Numbered from the stretch's first letter, positions 35,805 through 44,777 are shown. The stretch is DNA of 64,000 nt from Rothia mucilaginosa ATCC 25296 (GCF_000175615.1 NZ_ACVO01000005.1:62001-126000); one strand, 5' to 3'. The notes: generated by a model from the sequence alone, not told the origin. Translations and numbers: made by a program.

Positions 35805-37145
35805 ATGGACCGCCAACAGGAATTCGTACTGCGCACCATCGAAGAGCGCGACATCCGCTTTATCCGCCTCTGGTTCACCGATGTGGTCGGCACCCTCAAA
35901 TCCGTGGCGCTCGCACCGGCTGAAGTAGAAAGTGCCTTCGACGAGGGCCTGGGATTTGACGGCTCCTCCATCGAGGGCTTCTCCCGCGTCTACGAATCCG
36001 ACATGCTCCTACAACCCGACCCCTCCACCTTCCAGATTCTGCCCTGGCGCGGTGAGGAAGACATCACCTCCCGCATGTTCTGCGACGTGCTCACCCCCGA
36101 CGGTGAGATTAGCGCCTCCGACACCCGCGGCGTGCTCAAGCGCGTGCTCAACAAGGCCGCGGAGATGGGCTTCACCTGCTACACCTCACCTGAAATCGAG
36201 TTCTACCTGCTCGAATCCTCCAAGCTCGGCGCCGACGGATTCCCCGTGCCCGTGGATCACGAATCCTACTTCGACCACACCCCCGGCGGCATCGTGCAGG
36301 ACTTCCGCCGCAAGGCAGTGACCATGCTCGAAGAAGTCGGCATCTCCGTCGAATTCAGCCACCACGAAACCGGCCCCGGCCAGAACGAAATCGACCTGCG
36401 CCACGCCGACGCCCTGCAGACCGCCGACAACGTCATGACCTTCCGCACCGTCATCAAGGAAGTCGCCTACTCGCTCGGCATGTACGCAACCTTCATGCCC
36501 AAGCCCTTCACCAAGTACGCCGGCAGTGGCATGCACACCCACTTCTCCCTCTTCGAAGGCGACACCAACGCATTCTTCGAAGCCGGTGCCGAATACCAGC
36601 TGTCCAAGACCGCACGCCACTTCATTGCCGGTGTGCTCAAGCACGCCCCCGAATTCACCGCGGTCACCAACCAGTTCATCAACTCCTACAAGCGCCTCTG
36701 GGGCGGCGGCGAAGCACCCTCCTACGTCTCCTGGGGCCACAACAACCGCTCCGCCCTCGTGCGTGTGCCCCTGTACAAGCCGAACAAGATGCAGTCTGCC
36801 CGCATCGAGTACCGTGGCCTGGACTCGGCATCGAACCCGTACCTCGCCTACGCGGTGATTCTCGCCGCCGGTCTGAAGGGTATCGAAAACGAGTACCCGC
36901 TCATGCCCGCCGTGACCGAAGACCTCGCCGCCATGACCAACGCCGAACGCCGCGCCATGGGCTACAACCCGCTGCCCGCGTCCCTGCGTGAAGCCATCAA
37001 TATCACCGAAGAATCCGAGTTCATGGCGGAGGTTCTGGGCGAGCAGGTCTTCGAGCAGTTCCTGCGCAATAAGCGCGCCGACTGGGACCAGTACCAGGCT
37101 CAGGTGACCCCGTACGAGCTCAAGCACAACCTCGGAATCCTCTAA
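35805..37145 (+). CDS. glnA2: Glutamine synthetase, GlnA2 type
   Basis: A 446-aa type I glutamine synthetase (glutamate + NH3 + ATP). FDGSSIEGF, PEIEFYLLE, GMHTHFSLFEG and RVPLYKPNK are active-site boxes. The length, the start (DRQQEFVLRTIEERDIRF) and the end (TPYELKHNLGIL) match mycobacterial GlnA2. The adenylylation motif NLYDLPPEE is missing; the matching place reads AAMTNAERRAMGY, so this enzyme is unlikely to be a GlnE target. glnE follows after 216 bp, as in mycobacteria. The main adenylylated GlnA1 would be elsewhere. Confidence 0.92.
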   Translation: MDRQQEFVLRTIEERDIRFIRLWFTDVVGTLKSVALAPAEVESAFDEGLGFDGSSIEGFSRVYESDMLLQPDPSTFQILPWRGEEDITSRMFCDVLTPDGEISASDTRGVLKRVLNKAAEMGFTCYTSPEIEFYLLESSKLGADGFPVPVDHESYFDHTPGGIVQDFRRKAVTMLEEVGISVEFSHHETGPGQNEIDLRHADALQTADNVMTFRTVIKEVAYSLGMYATFMPKPFTKYAGSGMHTHFSLFEGDTNAFFEAGAEYQLSKTARHFIAGVLKHAPEFTAVTNQFINSYKRLWGGGEAPSYVSWGHNNRSALVRVPLYKPNKMQSARIEYRGLDSASNPYLAYAVILAAGLKGIENEYPLMPAVTEDLAAMTNAERRAMGYNPLPASLREAINITEESEFMAEVLGEQVFEQFLRNKRADWDQYQAQVTPYELKHNLGIL

Positions 37146-37361
37146 CGGCTGGATCCTCTCACCTCCTCATAGGATGAGTGAGCGCTGACAGCCTCAGGGC
37201 GGTATCCGCTACCGGTAACACGCCGGCGGGTACCGCCCACAGGTCTATCAAATGCACCTATTGGCTGCACCGTTCACCGCCGATTTTTAGCCGCCGAAAT
37301 TTATACTTTCCGCCCCGGATCTACTCTCCACCCACAGTTCTCTACCCACGGTTCTCACGCT

Positions 37362-40300
37362 ATGACTGACAGCTCCCACTACCCGGCCACCGGGCTCATC
37401 CGCATTATCGACCCCGCCAAAGAACCCAAACCGCTCACCGACATCGCCCCCGACGCACTCGACGACGAGCAACGCGCCGAAGCCGAACGCAAAGCCCAGC
37501 TACGCCTGCGCACCCGCATGATCGCCACCGGCTTCCACGACCCGTCCAAGGCAGAACGCTGGCTCAACGCACCCGAACTGAAGCACGTCTCGCAGGATGC
37601 GCTCTTTGCCGGGCTGCGCCTCGCACCCTCACCGGATATTGCCCTGCCCGCCCTCGTGCGTCTCATCGAGAAGCACCCGGCGGTCGCCGAACGCGCCAAC
37701 CGCGGCGACAAAGAATTCGGCATGTACCGACTGCTCGGCGCATCCCAGGCGATTGGCGATTTTCTCTACCGCCGCCCCGAACACATTGACCCGCTCTTCG
37801 ACACGCAGGTGTACCCGGCTGAGAGCGCGCTGATTCGCTCCCAGCACCCGGCGTCGATTCTGCCGGAAACCGACGGGGAATTCCTGACCCCCATCGCACC
37901 GCTGGACACCCCCTACCGCCGCGACATCCTCACCGCCCTCGGTGCCGACCCTCACGCGGAGCGTCCGAGCGCTGCCGCCGAGCAGACCGGCAAAGACGGC
38001 TACGTGACCCTGCGCGTCGCCTACCGCGCCGCCCTGGCGCGCATCGCCCTGCTCGATGTGTGCTGTGAAGACCCGGTCGAAATGATGCCCACCATCGGTC
38101 GTCACCTCGCCGATTTGGCTGCCGCTGCGCTGGAGGGTGCGCTCGCCATCGCACGCACCGAAGTGGCGGAGGGGCTGGGCCCCGGCCTGGCGGCTCCTCG
38201 CCGAGGCGAAGCCGTAGACGCTCTGGACCTGGCGATTATCGGTATGGGTAAGTGCGGTGCTCGCGAGCTGAACTATATCTCTGACGTTGATGTGGTGTAC
38301 GTGGTTGCGCCCGTAGAACCCGCCGCCGCTGGCGCTGCGCCCAACGCCGGGGCAGAGGGGGAGAGCGCCCCGCTCAAGCTCACCGAGAACGAATGTTCCA
38401 CCATCGGCACGGAACTCGTGCACGCCCTCACCCGCGCCATCATGGGCCCCGCACCCGAACCCGCCCTCTGGGAGGTCGACGCGAACCTGCGCCCCGAGGG
38501 TAAGGACGGCCCGCTCGTTCGCACCGTCGAATCCTACGTTCAGTACTACAAGCGCTGGGCGGAAAACTGGGAGTTCCAGGCGCTGCTCAAGGCGCGCCCC
38601 ATCGCCGGTTCGGCGCACCTGGGCGCCCGCTACGCCCGCTCAATCGACCCCTTCGTGTGGGAGTCCGCCGCCCGTGAATCCTTCGTGGAATCCGTGCAGG
38701 CGATGCGCGCCCGGGTGACCGACAATATTCCCTCGAACCAGGTGGACCGCCAGATTAAGCTGGGCCCGGGCGGCCTGCGCGATATCGAGTTCACCGTGCA
38801 GCTGCTGCAGCTCGTGCACGGTCGAACCGACCCCGCTGTGCGCACCAAATCCACCGTGGATTCCCTCGCGGCGCTGACCGCCGTCAGCTACATTAGCCGC
38901 ACCGACGCCGAAGCATTCAGCCGCGACTACAAGAAGCTGCGCGTGCTCGAGCACCGCATCCAGCTGCAGCAGCTGCGCCGCACCCACCTGATGCCCGAGA
39001 AGGACGCCGAACAGCGCGCCCTCGCCCGCTCGATCCTTTCCCCGGAACGCAACGGCACGCTCTCCGCCGAGCAGATGCTCAAGGCTTGGCAGAAAATTAA
39101 ACGGAACGTCCGTTCACTGCATGAGCGAATCTTCTTCCGCCCGCTGCTCGCCGCCGTCTCCACGCTCAGCCGCGACGAAGTGGTACTCAGCGAACAGGCG
39201 GCACAGGACCGTCTTGCAGCCCTCGGCTACCGCGACCCGCGCGGCGCCATGCGTCACATCAAGGCGCTCACCACGGGTCTTTCCCGCAGTGCAGACATTC
39301 AGCGGCACCTCATGCCCGTGCTGCTGGGCTGGTTCGCCCGCGGCGTGGACGCAGACGCCGGCCTGCTCGGATTCCGTATCGTTTCCGAATCGCTCGGCAG
39401 CACCAGCTGGTACCTGCGCATGCTCCGCGACTCACCCGCAGCCGCCGAACGCCTCAGCCAGCTACTCTCCAGCTCGCGCCCCATGACCGACCTGCTCGAG
39501 GATGCCTCCGCCTCCATCGCTTGGCTGGACAAGGTCGCCGACCTCAAACCGCTGGGGGAGGAAGCGCTCGCCTCCGAGATTTCCTCCCTGCTGGCACGCC
39601 ACGCGGACGCCGCCGAGGCGATGCGCGCCGTGCGCTACCTGCGCCGCCGCGAAACCCTGCGCACCGCCATGGGCTGGACCCTGGGCATCGTCGACGTTGA
39701 GGACACCTGCGCCGGTCTTGCCGCCATCGACGAGTGCACAATCGGTGCGGCGCTGCAGATTGCCCTGCGTGAACTCCAAACGGCACCGGAAGGCGCCGAA
39801 CCCGCCGAAGCTGAGGCGACAGCGGGGGAGAAGCTGCTCACCCGCATCGCCGTCATCGGCATGGGCCGCCTCGGCGGCGCCGAGAACGGCTTCGGCTCCG
39901 ACGCGGACGTCATGTTCGTTCACGAACCCCTCGACGGGGCCGACGAAGACGCCGCACAGGAACAGGCGGCACGCATCGTCAACCGCACCCTGGCGCTCCT
40001 CAAACAGCCCGTCAAGCCCGCCATTCGCGCCGAACGGCCCCTCGAAGTGGACGCCGACCTGCGCCCCGAAGGCAAGCAGGGCGCTATCGTGCGCTCGCTG
40101 GACTCCTACCGCTCCTACTACGAACGCTGGGCGGAAACCTGGGAGTTCCAGGCGCTCACCCGCGCCCGCCCCATCGCGGGCGACGAGGCGCTCGGACGTG
40201 CTTTCGTGGAGCTCATCGACCCGTACCGCTACCTGGCAGCTTTTGAACCCGAACAGGTACAGCAGATTCGCCGCATGAAAGCGCGCGTGGAAAACGAACG

Positions 40301-40715
40301 CATGCCTCACGGCGCCGACCGCACCCGCCAGCTCAAGCTCGGCCGCGGCGGACTCTCCGACGTGGAATGGCTGGTCCAGCTCGTACAGCTGCGCCACGCG
40401 CACGCCGTGCCCGGGCTGCGCACCACCTCCACCCTGAAGGCGCTGAACGCCGCGGTTGAGGCGGGGCTGGTCGAAGCCGCGGACGCTGAAATCCTCAGCG
40501 GCGCCTGGCTACTCGCCACGAAGATCCGCGGCGGCAACGTACTGCGCGGCGTGCGCCAGTCCGACACCCTACCCTCGGGACGCGCCGACCTGGAAGCAAT
40601 CGCCCGCTGGTGCGGATACCCCGCCGGTAGCGCACGCGCCCTCGAAGAGGACTATCTGCGCCAAACTCGCAACGCCCGCAAAGTCTACGAGCGCCTCTTC
40701 TTCGAAGAACTATAA
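37362..40715 (+). CDS. glnE: Bifunctional glutamine synthetase adenylyltransferase/deadenylylase GlnE
   Basis: A 1117-aa protein with two nucleotidyltransferase halves that attach and remove AMP on glutamine synthetase. The N-terminal half has GMGKCGARELNYISDVDVVY and the C-terminal half GMGRLGGAENGFGSDADVMF, each with its GxG and DxD metal residues. Both halves also carry a DANLRPEGK or DADLRPEGK box, and RARPIAG recurs. The start ATG has no good ribosome site, and TATACT at 37302 is a possible -10. A strong terminator follows. Confidence 0.96.
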   Translation: MTDSSHYPATGLIRIIDPAKEPKPLTDIAPDALDDEQRAEAERKAQLRLRTRMIATGFHDPSKAERWLNAPELKHVSQDALFAGLRLAPSPDIALPALVRLIEKHPAVAERANRGDKEFGMYRLLGASQAIGDFLYRRPEHIDPLFDTQVYPAESALIRSQHPASILPETDGEFLTPIAPLDTPYRRDILTALGADPHAERPSAAAEQTGKDGYVTLRVAYRAALARIALLDVCCEDPVEMMPTIGRHLADLAAAALEGALAIARTEVAEGLGPGLAAPRRGEAVDALDLAIIGMGKCGARELNYISDVDVVYVVAPVEPAAAGAAPNAGAEGESAPLKLTENECSTIGTELVHALTRAIMGPAPEPALWEVDANLRPEGKDGPLVRTVESYVQYYKRWAENWEFQALLKARPIAGSAHLGARYARSIDPFVWESAARESFVESVQAMRARVTDNIPSNQVDRQIKLGPGGLRDIEFTVQLLQLVHGRTDPAVRTKSTVDSLAALTAVSYISRTDAEAFSRDYKKLRVLEHRIQLQQLRRTHLMPEKDAEQRALARSILSPERNGTLSAEQMLKAWQKIKRNVRSLHERIFFRPLLAAVSTLSRDEVVLSEQAAQDRLAALGYRDPRGAMRHIKALTTGLSRSADIQRHLMPVLLGWFARGVDADAGLLGFRIVSESLGSTSWYLRMLRDSPAAAERLSQLLSSSRPMTDLLEDASASIAWLDKVADLKPLGEEALASEISSLLARHADAAEAMRAVRYLRRRETLRTAMGWTLGIVDVEDTCAGLAAIDECTIGAALQIALRELQTAPEGAEPAEAEATAGEKLLTRIAVIGMGRLGGAENGFGSDADVMFVHEPLDGADEDAAQEQAARIVNRTLALLKQPVKPAIRAERPLEVDADLRPEGKQGAIVRSLDSYRSYYERWAETWEFQALTRARPIAGDEALGRAFVELIDPYRYLAAFEPEQVQQIRRMKARVENERMPHGADRTRQLKLGRGGLSDVEWLVQLVQLRHAHAVPGLRTTSTLKALNAAVEAGLVEAADAEILSGAWLLATKIRGGNVLRGVRQSDTLPSGRADLEAIARWCGYPAGSARALEEDYLRQTRNARKVYERLFFEEL

Positions 40716-40782
40716 AAAGATTCCAGAAAAACATGAGCCCGGCATTTTTGTCGGTGCGGATTTCTGATGCGAATTTCATAGG

Positions 40783-40819
40783 GGAGGGGCGGGGAACATG
40801 GTTCCCCGCCCCTCCTTTT
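40783..40819 (+). terminator. Intrinsic terminator after glnE
   Basis: A perfect 15-bp stem (40783-40797 with 40801-40815) with a 3-base loop is followed by TTTT. Confidence 0.9.
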
Positions 40820-41021
40820 CGTGTCCTTGCGAAAAATTTTGCGGACGTTTCGCGGACATCGTGTGCCCGCCGCTGCCCTCACGGGAACAGTAACCACCCC
40901 AAAACCCCAAAAATGTGACCGGCACCATGAAAATAAATTTTACTCGCGCACCTCAAAAACGAGCCCAAATACCCCGTTCTGCCCCGGAAACACGCGGAAC
41001 ACAAGATGATCTGCAAAGGAT

Positions 41022-41050
41022 TTGGCAAACACTCAAAAACCCCGTATAGT
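41022..41050 (+). promoter_or_regulatory. Promoter of the tRNA-Gly-Cys-Val cluster
   Basis: TTGGCA (41022-41027), a 17-bp spacer and TATAGT (41045-41050). This is one of the best sigma-A-type promoters in the window, ending 66 bp before the first tRNA. Confidence 0.8.
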
Positions 41051-41116
41051 ATTTACCTGTCAGCACGACGGAGCGAAAAACTCCAATGGAATGATTCAAA
41101 TTGAATACGCTGATAT

Positions 41117-41189
<73 letters not shown>

Positions 41190-41236
41190 CGTAAGGACTC
41201 CAAGAGTTCGAACGCGTTCCCTCGTGGAGCGTATGC

Positions 41237-41307
41237 GGTGAGGTGGTCGAGTGGTTAGGCAGCGGCCTGCAAAGCCGTGTACGCGGGTTCGAATCCCGTC
41301 CTCACCT
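41237..41307 (+). tRNA. tRNA-Cys (GCA)
   Basis: A 71-nt cloverleaf with acceptor GGTGAGG/CCTCACC, the GCA anticodon in CTGCAAA, T-loop TTCGAAT and discriminator T. It lies 47 bp after tRNA-Gly. Confidence 0.95.
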
Positions 41308-41331
41308 CGCAACAAAACAACTGTTTTGTGA

Positions 41332-41403
41332 GCGCGATTGGCGCAGCGGTAGCGCGCTTCCCTGACACGGAAGAGGTCACTGGTTCGATCCCAGTATCGC
41401 GCA
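41332..41403 (+). tRNA. tRNA-Val (GAC)
   Basis: A 72-nt cloverleaf with acceptor GCGCGAT/ATCGCGC, the GAC anticodon in CTGACAC, T-loop TTCGATC and discriminator A. A terminator follows eight bases later. Confidence 0.95.
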
Positions 41404-41410
41404 CAAATGA

Positions 41411-41440
41411 AGCCCTGATTCTTCGGAATCAGGGCTTTTG
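41411..41440 (+). terminator. Intrinsic terminator of the tRNA cluster
   Basis: AGCCCTGATTC (41411-41421), TTCG loop, GAATCAGGGCT (41426-41436), then TTTG. A perfect 11-bp stem. Confidence 0.9.
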
Positions 41441-41468
41441 TGTTTAACCTTTTGGTTTTCTTGGTTTG

Positions 41469-41562
41469 CGGAGGGATGGTGTTCCTCCTTGTTCCTACAG
41501 GGGACCCGCCCTCGCTTCGCTTCGGGCACCCTGATGTCACGACGGAGGACACCATCCCTCCG
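41469..41562 (+). repeat. Foldback intergenic repeat, copy A (forward)
   Basis: The ends form an inverted repeat (left arm from 41469, right arm 41544-41562, one extra base in the left arm). The core reads TTCCTACAGGGG..CCCGCCC and GGGCACCCTGATGTC. It lies upstream of the HNH gene in the forward orientation. Confidence 0.85.
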
Positions 41563-41773
41563 CCCCGTAGGAAAAACACTCGACCCCGGTTCAGTAAGGG
41601 CAGGGCTTGGGTGCGCGATACCGGTATAACGAACTGGAGGGGGAGGGGGCTGTCGCCTTCTCAGTCTTCTGCTGGCTCCGCCGAGTCGGCTTTGTCAGCC
41701 GAACCTACCTCCGATACCCTAATGGAGGAAATCTACACTCACAGATACACCGCCGTATCGCAAAGGAACACCC

Positions 41774-42769
41774 GTGAAATCCTCCCTCAAAGGGTTCGGC
41801 GTCTTCTTCGCCGTATGCTTCGCCTTCTCCCTCTGGTACGTCATCCTCGGCGTCGTCATCATCGTAGTCATCGTGGGCATTGTCCTGACCATCCGCAAAA
41901 ACCGGTACTTCGCATCCCCCGAATTCCAGACGCACCGCCAACGCACCGCCACACTCGCCAGCGAATACAACGAAATCGCCAGCTACGTACACGACATCTA
42001 CACGCACGGAATCTACGAACTCGGCACCTCCACCAACGGCATGTACAGCCACCTCGCCACCGTCGAGGTTCAGCAGCCCAAAACCTGGAAGACGCTGCTG
42101 CAGAAGAAACCCGAAGAACGCCACCCTCACGTCTACAAGGCATCCGAACAGGTCGTTCTCGAAGCCGAGCGGGACCCCATCGGCAGCCTCACCAAATACT
42201 TCCACATCGAAGCCGACCTGCAAACCCTCAAAGACGTGCAGCGCCTCTCCGACGATATCGCGCGCCTCGAAACCGCCGTCGACAACGTGCGACGCCGCGA
42301 AGACGACATGATCGCACACATCAACCCGCCCCATTTCATCACCAAGATCTACGCCGACGAGTTCTGGAACAAACTCAACGTCTGCCACGTGGGGCTGACC
42401 GTGCCGTACCCCATCTACCGCTTCGAATACGCCTCACCCGGCGGCAAAGAAAACCGCGCCGTCACCGTCACCCTCGACACCCCAACCCTCGACGCGCTCT
42501 CCGAAACCCTCGAACGCAAAATCCGCTGGGCATGGCCCGAAGGCGGCGAACGCACCCTCATGACCGCCCAGCTACGCCAACGCATCAAAGAACGCGACAA
42601 CTACACCTGCCAAAACCCCGGATGCGGCAACTCCATCATGCGTGAACGAATCCTCATCCTAGAGGTTGTCCACAAGGTCCCGCTATCCGAAGGTGGCAAT
42701 AACGAGCCCGATAATCTGCAGACCCTCTGCTGGCGTTGCGTGCGCGGACGGAACCTGCGGCTCGCATAA
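41774..42769 (+). CDS. Membrane-anchored HNH-nuclease-like protein
   Basis: A 331-aa protein with one long or two short membrane helices at about 8-40, a basic stop (RKNRY), a helical middle (about 45-200) and a C-terminal HNH fold. C279-x4-C284 and C319-x2-C322 form a zinc knuckle around LEVVHKVPLSEGG (H300) and NLQTLC (N314). The Asp before the HNH histidine is Val299 and the Asn after the last Cys is Val323, so activity is uncertain. GTG start after AAAGGA. Inverted foldback repeats lie on both sides. I know of no precise family. Confidence 0.8.
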   Translation: MKSSLKGFGVFFAVCFAFSLWYVILGVVIIVVIVGIVLTIRKNRYFASPEFQTHRQRTATLASEYNEIASYVHDIYTHGIYELGTSTNGMYSHLATVEVQQPKTWKTLLQKKPEERHPHVYKASEQVVLEAERDPIGSLTKYFHIEADLQTLKDVQRLSDDIARLETAVDNVRRREDDMIAHINPPHFITKIYADEFWNKLNVCHVGLTVPYPIYRFEYASPGGKENRAVTVTLDTPTLDALSETLERKIRWAWPEGGERTLMTAQLRQRIKERDNYTCQNPGCGNSIMRERILILEVVHKVPLSEGGNNEPDNLQTLCWRCVRGRNLRLA

Positions 42770-42777
42770 AGCCGCAC

Positions 42778-42884
42778 CTTCCGAAAGCGACATCAGGGTA
42801 CCCGCACGGGCGCTCTCCGCAGCGAAGCAAGGAGAAGCGGAGCGTCCGGGCGTGGCGGGTTCCCCTGCAGGAGCGAAGGAAGGG
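42778..42884 (-). repeat. Foldback intergenic repeat, copy D (inverted)
   Basis: Starting 9 bp after the HNH stop, CTTCCGAAAGCGACATCAGGGT begins it in two parts and CGGGTTCCCCTGCAGGAGCGAAGG ends it in two parts; these are the reverse complement of the core of copies A and B. The middle holds a longer hairpin also seen in copy C (GCAGCGAAGCAAGGAGA). Confidence 0.8.
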
Positions 42885-43046
42885 AGCGGCGCGAGATGCC
42901 CAAGAGCTCCCATACCGTGCTCGAGCTAGGGATTTATGTTAAAGCTGAGGTTCAAGGTATGCTTTTCCTCGGCGCAGAGGCACAGACTTTCAGGCTCCCG
43001 CTTCCGCACCGCAAACGCATCACCCCACCTGAATAAAGGGCATACC

Positions 43047-44414
43047 ATGTCTACATCCCTGACCCGCCGCAAGCTCGTCGCCGGTGCAGCCTGGGCGGCA
43101 CCGGTCGTCGCCGCCTCCGCAACCATCCCCTCCTACGCAGCATCCGTGGCCGCCACTAACGACTGCATCCTGGCAGCTAGCCCGGCGTACAGCATTTCCG
43201 GCACCGACGAAGGCGCCAAAACCGTGCAGAGCTTCGCCGTGCCCAACAACGTCCACAAGCTCCGCTTCGAACTGGTCGGCGGCGCGGGCGGCACCAACAA
43301 CCGCATGACCCAGGCGGGCTCCGGCGCGAAGGTCACCGGCATCATCCCCGTCACCCCCGGCTCCACCGTGCAGATTATCGCCGCGGCAGGCGGTATTGGT
43401 GACGGCTCCCTCACCCCCACCGCAGGCGGTGAAGGCTACGGCAACGGCGGCTCCGTACCCGCCTACACCATCCCCGCCACCATCACCGCGCAGGTCGACG
43501 CCAAATACCCCAACCCGGCAAACTCCAAGACCCAGGCGTACGCGGCATCCGGCGGCGGTTCCTCCGCACTGCTTATCGACGGCGTCGTCGTAGCTATAGC
43601 AGGCGGTGGTGGCGGCGCGGGCATGACCACCTCCGGCGTGTCCTACGCAGACCCCTGGTACTCCAACTTCAACGGCCAGATCGACGCCGGTGTGGCACCC
43701 CTCGGTTCGGATGCATCCCCGCAGTTCGACGCGGCGGGTAGCGCCTCCGCGGCGGCAGGCTCCAACGGCACCTCCGGCTACGAAGTCTACAACGCTGAAC
43801 GCTCTAAGGTCCTGACCTACAACTCCGGTTCCGGCGGCGCAGCGGGCGTGGGCGGTGCAGGTGGCGCGGCAGGCACCCTGCCGGCAAGCGGCCCCATCAT
43901 CGGCTTCGGAACCACCAACAACCAGATGCTATTCAGCCAGTTCGTCGCCGGCAACGTGGGCACGAGCGGCTTCGCGGGCAACGGCGGCGACGGTGCGGGC
44001 GCGTACTCCTACCAGCTGGATGAGAACCCCGCCAGCGTGCACGAGAAGGGCACCTACGAGGACCGCAGCTGGGACCTGGACGTCTACAACGATGAGGGTG
44101 CGTACGCGCAGAACTTCAACGGCTACCAGTCCGTGGTGTCCGGCGGTGGCGGCGCAGGCTACGGAGGCGGCGGTTCCGGCGCGGCACAGTCCGTCTCCTC
44201 GATTGTGCTGACCCAGAAGTGGCTGAACAGCCCGACCGGCGTGCGTCAGGGCATCGGCTACACGATGCAGGGCGGCGCCGGTGGCGCGGGCGGCTCGTAC
44301 ATTGCACCGTCCGTGAGCGAGGGTGCGATTGTTTCGGCTGAGAACGCGCCGCAGTGGATGCGCGAGCGCGGTAACGGTTCGGTGACGGTAACTTTCTGCG
44401 AGGCGGCTGCCTAA
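43047..44414 (+). CDS. Tat-exported glycine-rich protein
   Basis: A 455-aa secreted protein. The N-terminus STSLTRRKLVAGAAWAAPVV and a following Ala-rich stretch ending in SYAAS form a classic twin-arginine signal, with cleavage probably near residue 30. The mature part is made of Gly-rich beta segments (VPNNVHKLRFELVGGAGG, AIAGGGGGAG, VVSGGGGAGYGGGG) like the Gly_rich_2-type domains of some actinobacterial surface and phage proteins. C40 and C451 are the only mature cysteines and could link both ends. AAAGGG lies 6 bases before the ATG. Repeat D lies upstream and repeat B downstream. Confidence 0.8.
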   Translation: MSTSLTRRKLVAGAAWAAPVVAASATIPSYAASVAATNDCILAASPAYSISGTDEGAKTVQSFAVPNNVHKLRFELVGGAGGTNNRMTQAGSGAKVTGIIPVTPGSTVQIIAAAGGIGDGSLTPTAGGEGYGNGGSVPAYTIPATITAQVDAKYPNPANSKTQAYAASGGGSSALLIDGVVVAIAGGGGGAGMTTSGVSYADPWYSNFNGQIDAGVAPLGSDASPQFDAAGSASAAAGSNGTSGYEVYNAERSKVLTYNSGSGGAAGVGGAGGAAGTLPASGPIIGFGTTNNQMLFSQFVAGNVGTSGFAGNGGDGAGAYSYQLDENPASVHEKGTYEDRSWDLDVYNDEGAYAQNFNGYQSVVSGGGGAGYGGGGSGAAQSVSSIVLTQKWLNSPTGVRQGIGYTMQGGAGGAGGSYIAPSVSEGAIVSAENAPQWMRERGNGSVTVTFCEAAA

Positions 44415-44432
44415 ACGCTTCTCCCGCTGAGA

Positions 44433-44514
44433 GGCGGTGTTCGTCCTCGCTCCTACAGGGGCACCCGCCCTCGCAGAGCTCGGGCACCCTGATGTCGCTA
44501 CGGACGACACCGCC
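44433..44514 (+). repeat. Foldback intergenic repeat, copy B (forward)
   Basis: GGCGGTGTTCGTCC at the left end pairs with GGACGACACCGCC at the right end, again with one extra base in the left arm. The core CTCCTACAGGGG..CCCGCCC and GGGCACCCTGATGTC is shared with copy A. The arms differ from A but still pair. Confidence 0.85.
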
Positions 44515-44556
44515 TTTCCGCGCTAGGTTCCCGGCTTAGCTTGCGCTGTGAACGGC

Positions 44557-44595
44557 AAAGAGCCCCCACACGATTACCTCGTGTGGGGGCTCTTT
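44557..44595. terminator. Bidirectional terminator between the glycine-rich gene and hrpA
   Basis: A perfect 17-bp stem (44557-44573 with 44579-44595) starting with AAAG and ending with CTTT. It can end transcription from both converging genes. Confidence 0.85.
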
Positions 44596-44619
44596 GCTTG
44601 TGCTGCAGGTGCAGCCGTG

Positions 44620-44777
44620 TTTTCCGGAAGCGCCCTCAGGGTGTCACCCCGGACGCTCTCCGCAGCGAAGCAAGGAGAGGACGGAGCGTCCGGGTGACGG
44701 GTGCCCCTGCGTAGGCGCGGAGGAAACATGCGGCGCACCTACACCTGAGTAGGAGCGAGGACGAGTACCGCCGTCCG
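44620..44777 (-). repeat. Foldback intergenic repeat, copy C (inverted, composite)
   Basis: TTTCCGGAAGCGCCCTCAGGGT and CGGGTGCCCCTGCGTAGGCGCGGAGG (each read in parts) match copy D. The middle forms a long hairpin (GTCACCCCGGACGCTC with GAGCGTCCGGGTGAC). A second partial end (GTAGGAGCGAGGACGAGTACCGCC in parts, 44749-44772) follows, so it is composite. It ends 22 bp before the hrpA stop. Confidence 0.75.

Larger units (their letters stand above)
40716..41116 (+). other. Intergenic region between glnE and the tRNA cluster (401 bp)
   Basis: It holds the glnE terminator (40783) and the tRNA promoter (41022-41050). The 200 bp between are AT-richer than the surroundings, and no gene is supported in them. 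Confidence 0.6.
41404..41773 (+). other. Intergenic region between tRNA-Val and the HNH gene (370 bp)
   Basis: It contains the tRNA terminator, foldback repeat copy A (41469-41562) and about 200 bp before the HNH gene with no clear promoter. The open frame starting at 41440 runs into the HNH gene in another frame and is not supported. Confidence 0.6.

Noticed and set aside
41440..42645. A 401-codon plus-strand frame starting in repeat A and overlapping the HNH gene
   Set aside because: It crosses the tRNA terminator and the repeat and becomes Arg/Pro-rich in the overlap; the HNH frame has a ribosome site and a recognisable domain.
42936..43046. Upstream extension of the glycine-rich protein
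   Set aside because: The extra residues would bury the twin-arginine signal inside the protein; the ATG at 43047 has a ribosome site and gives a proper signal peptide.
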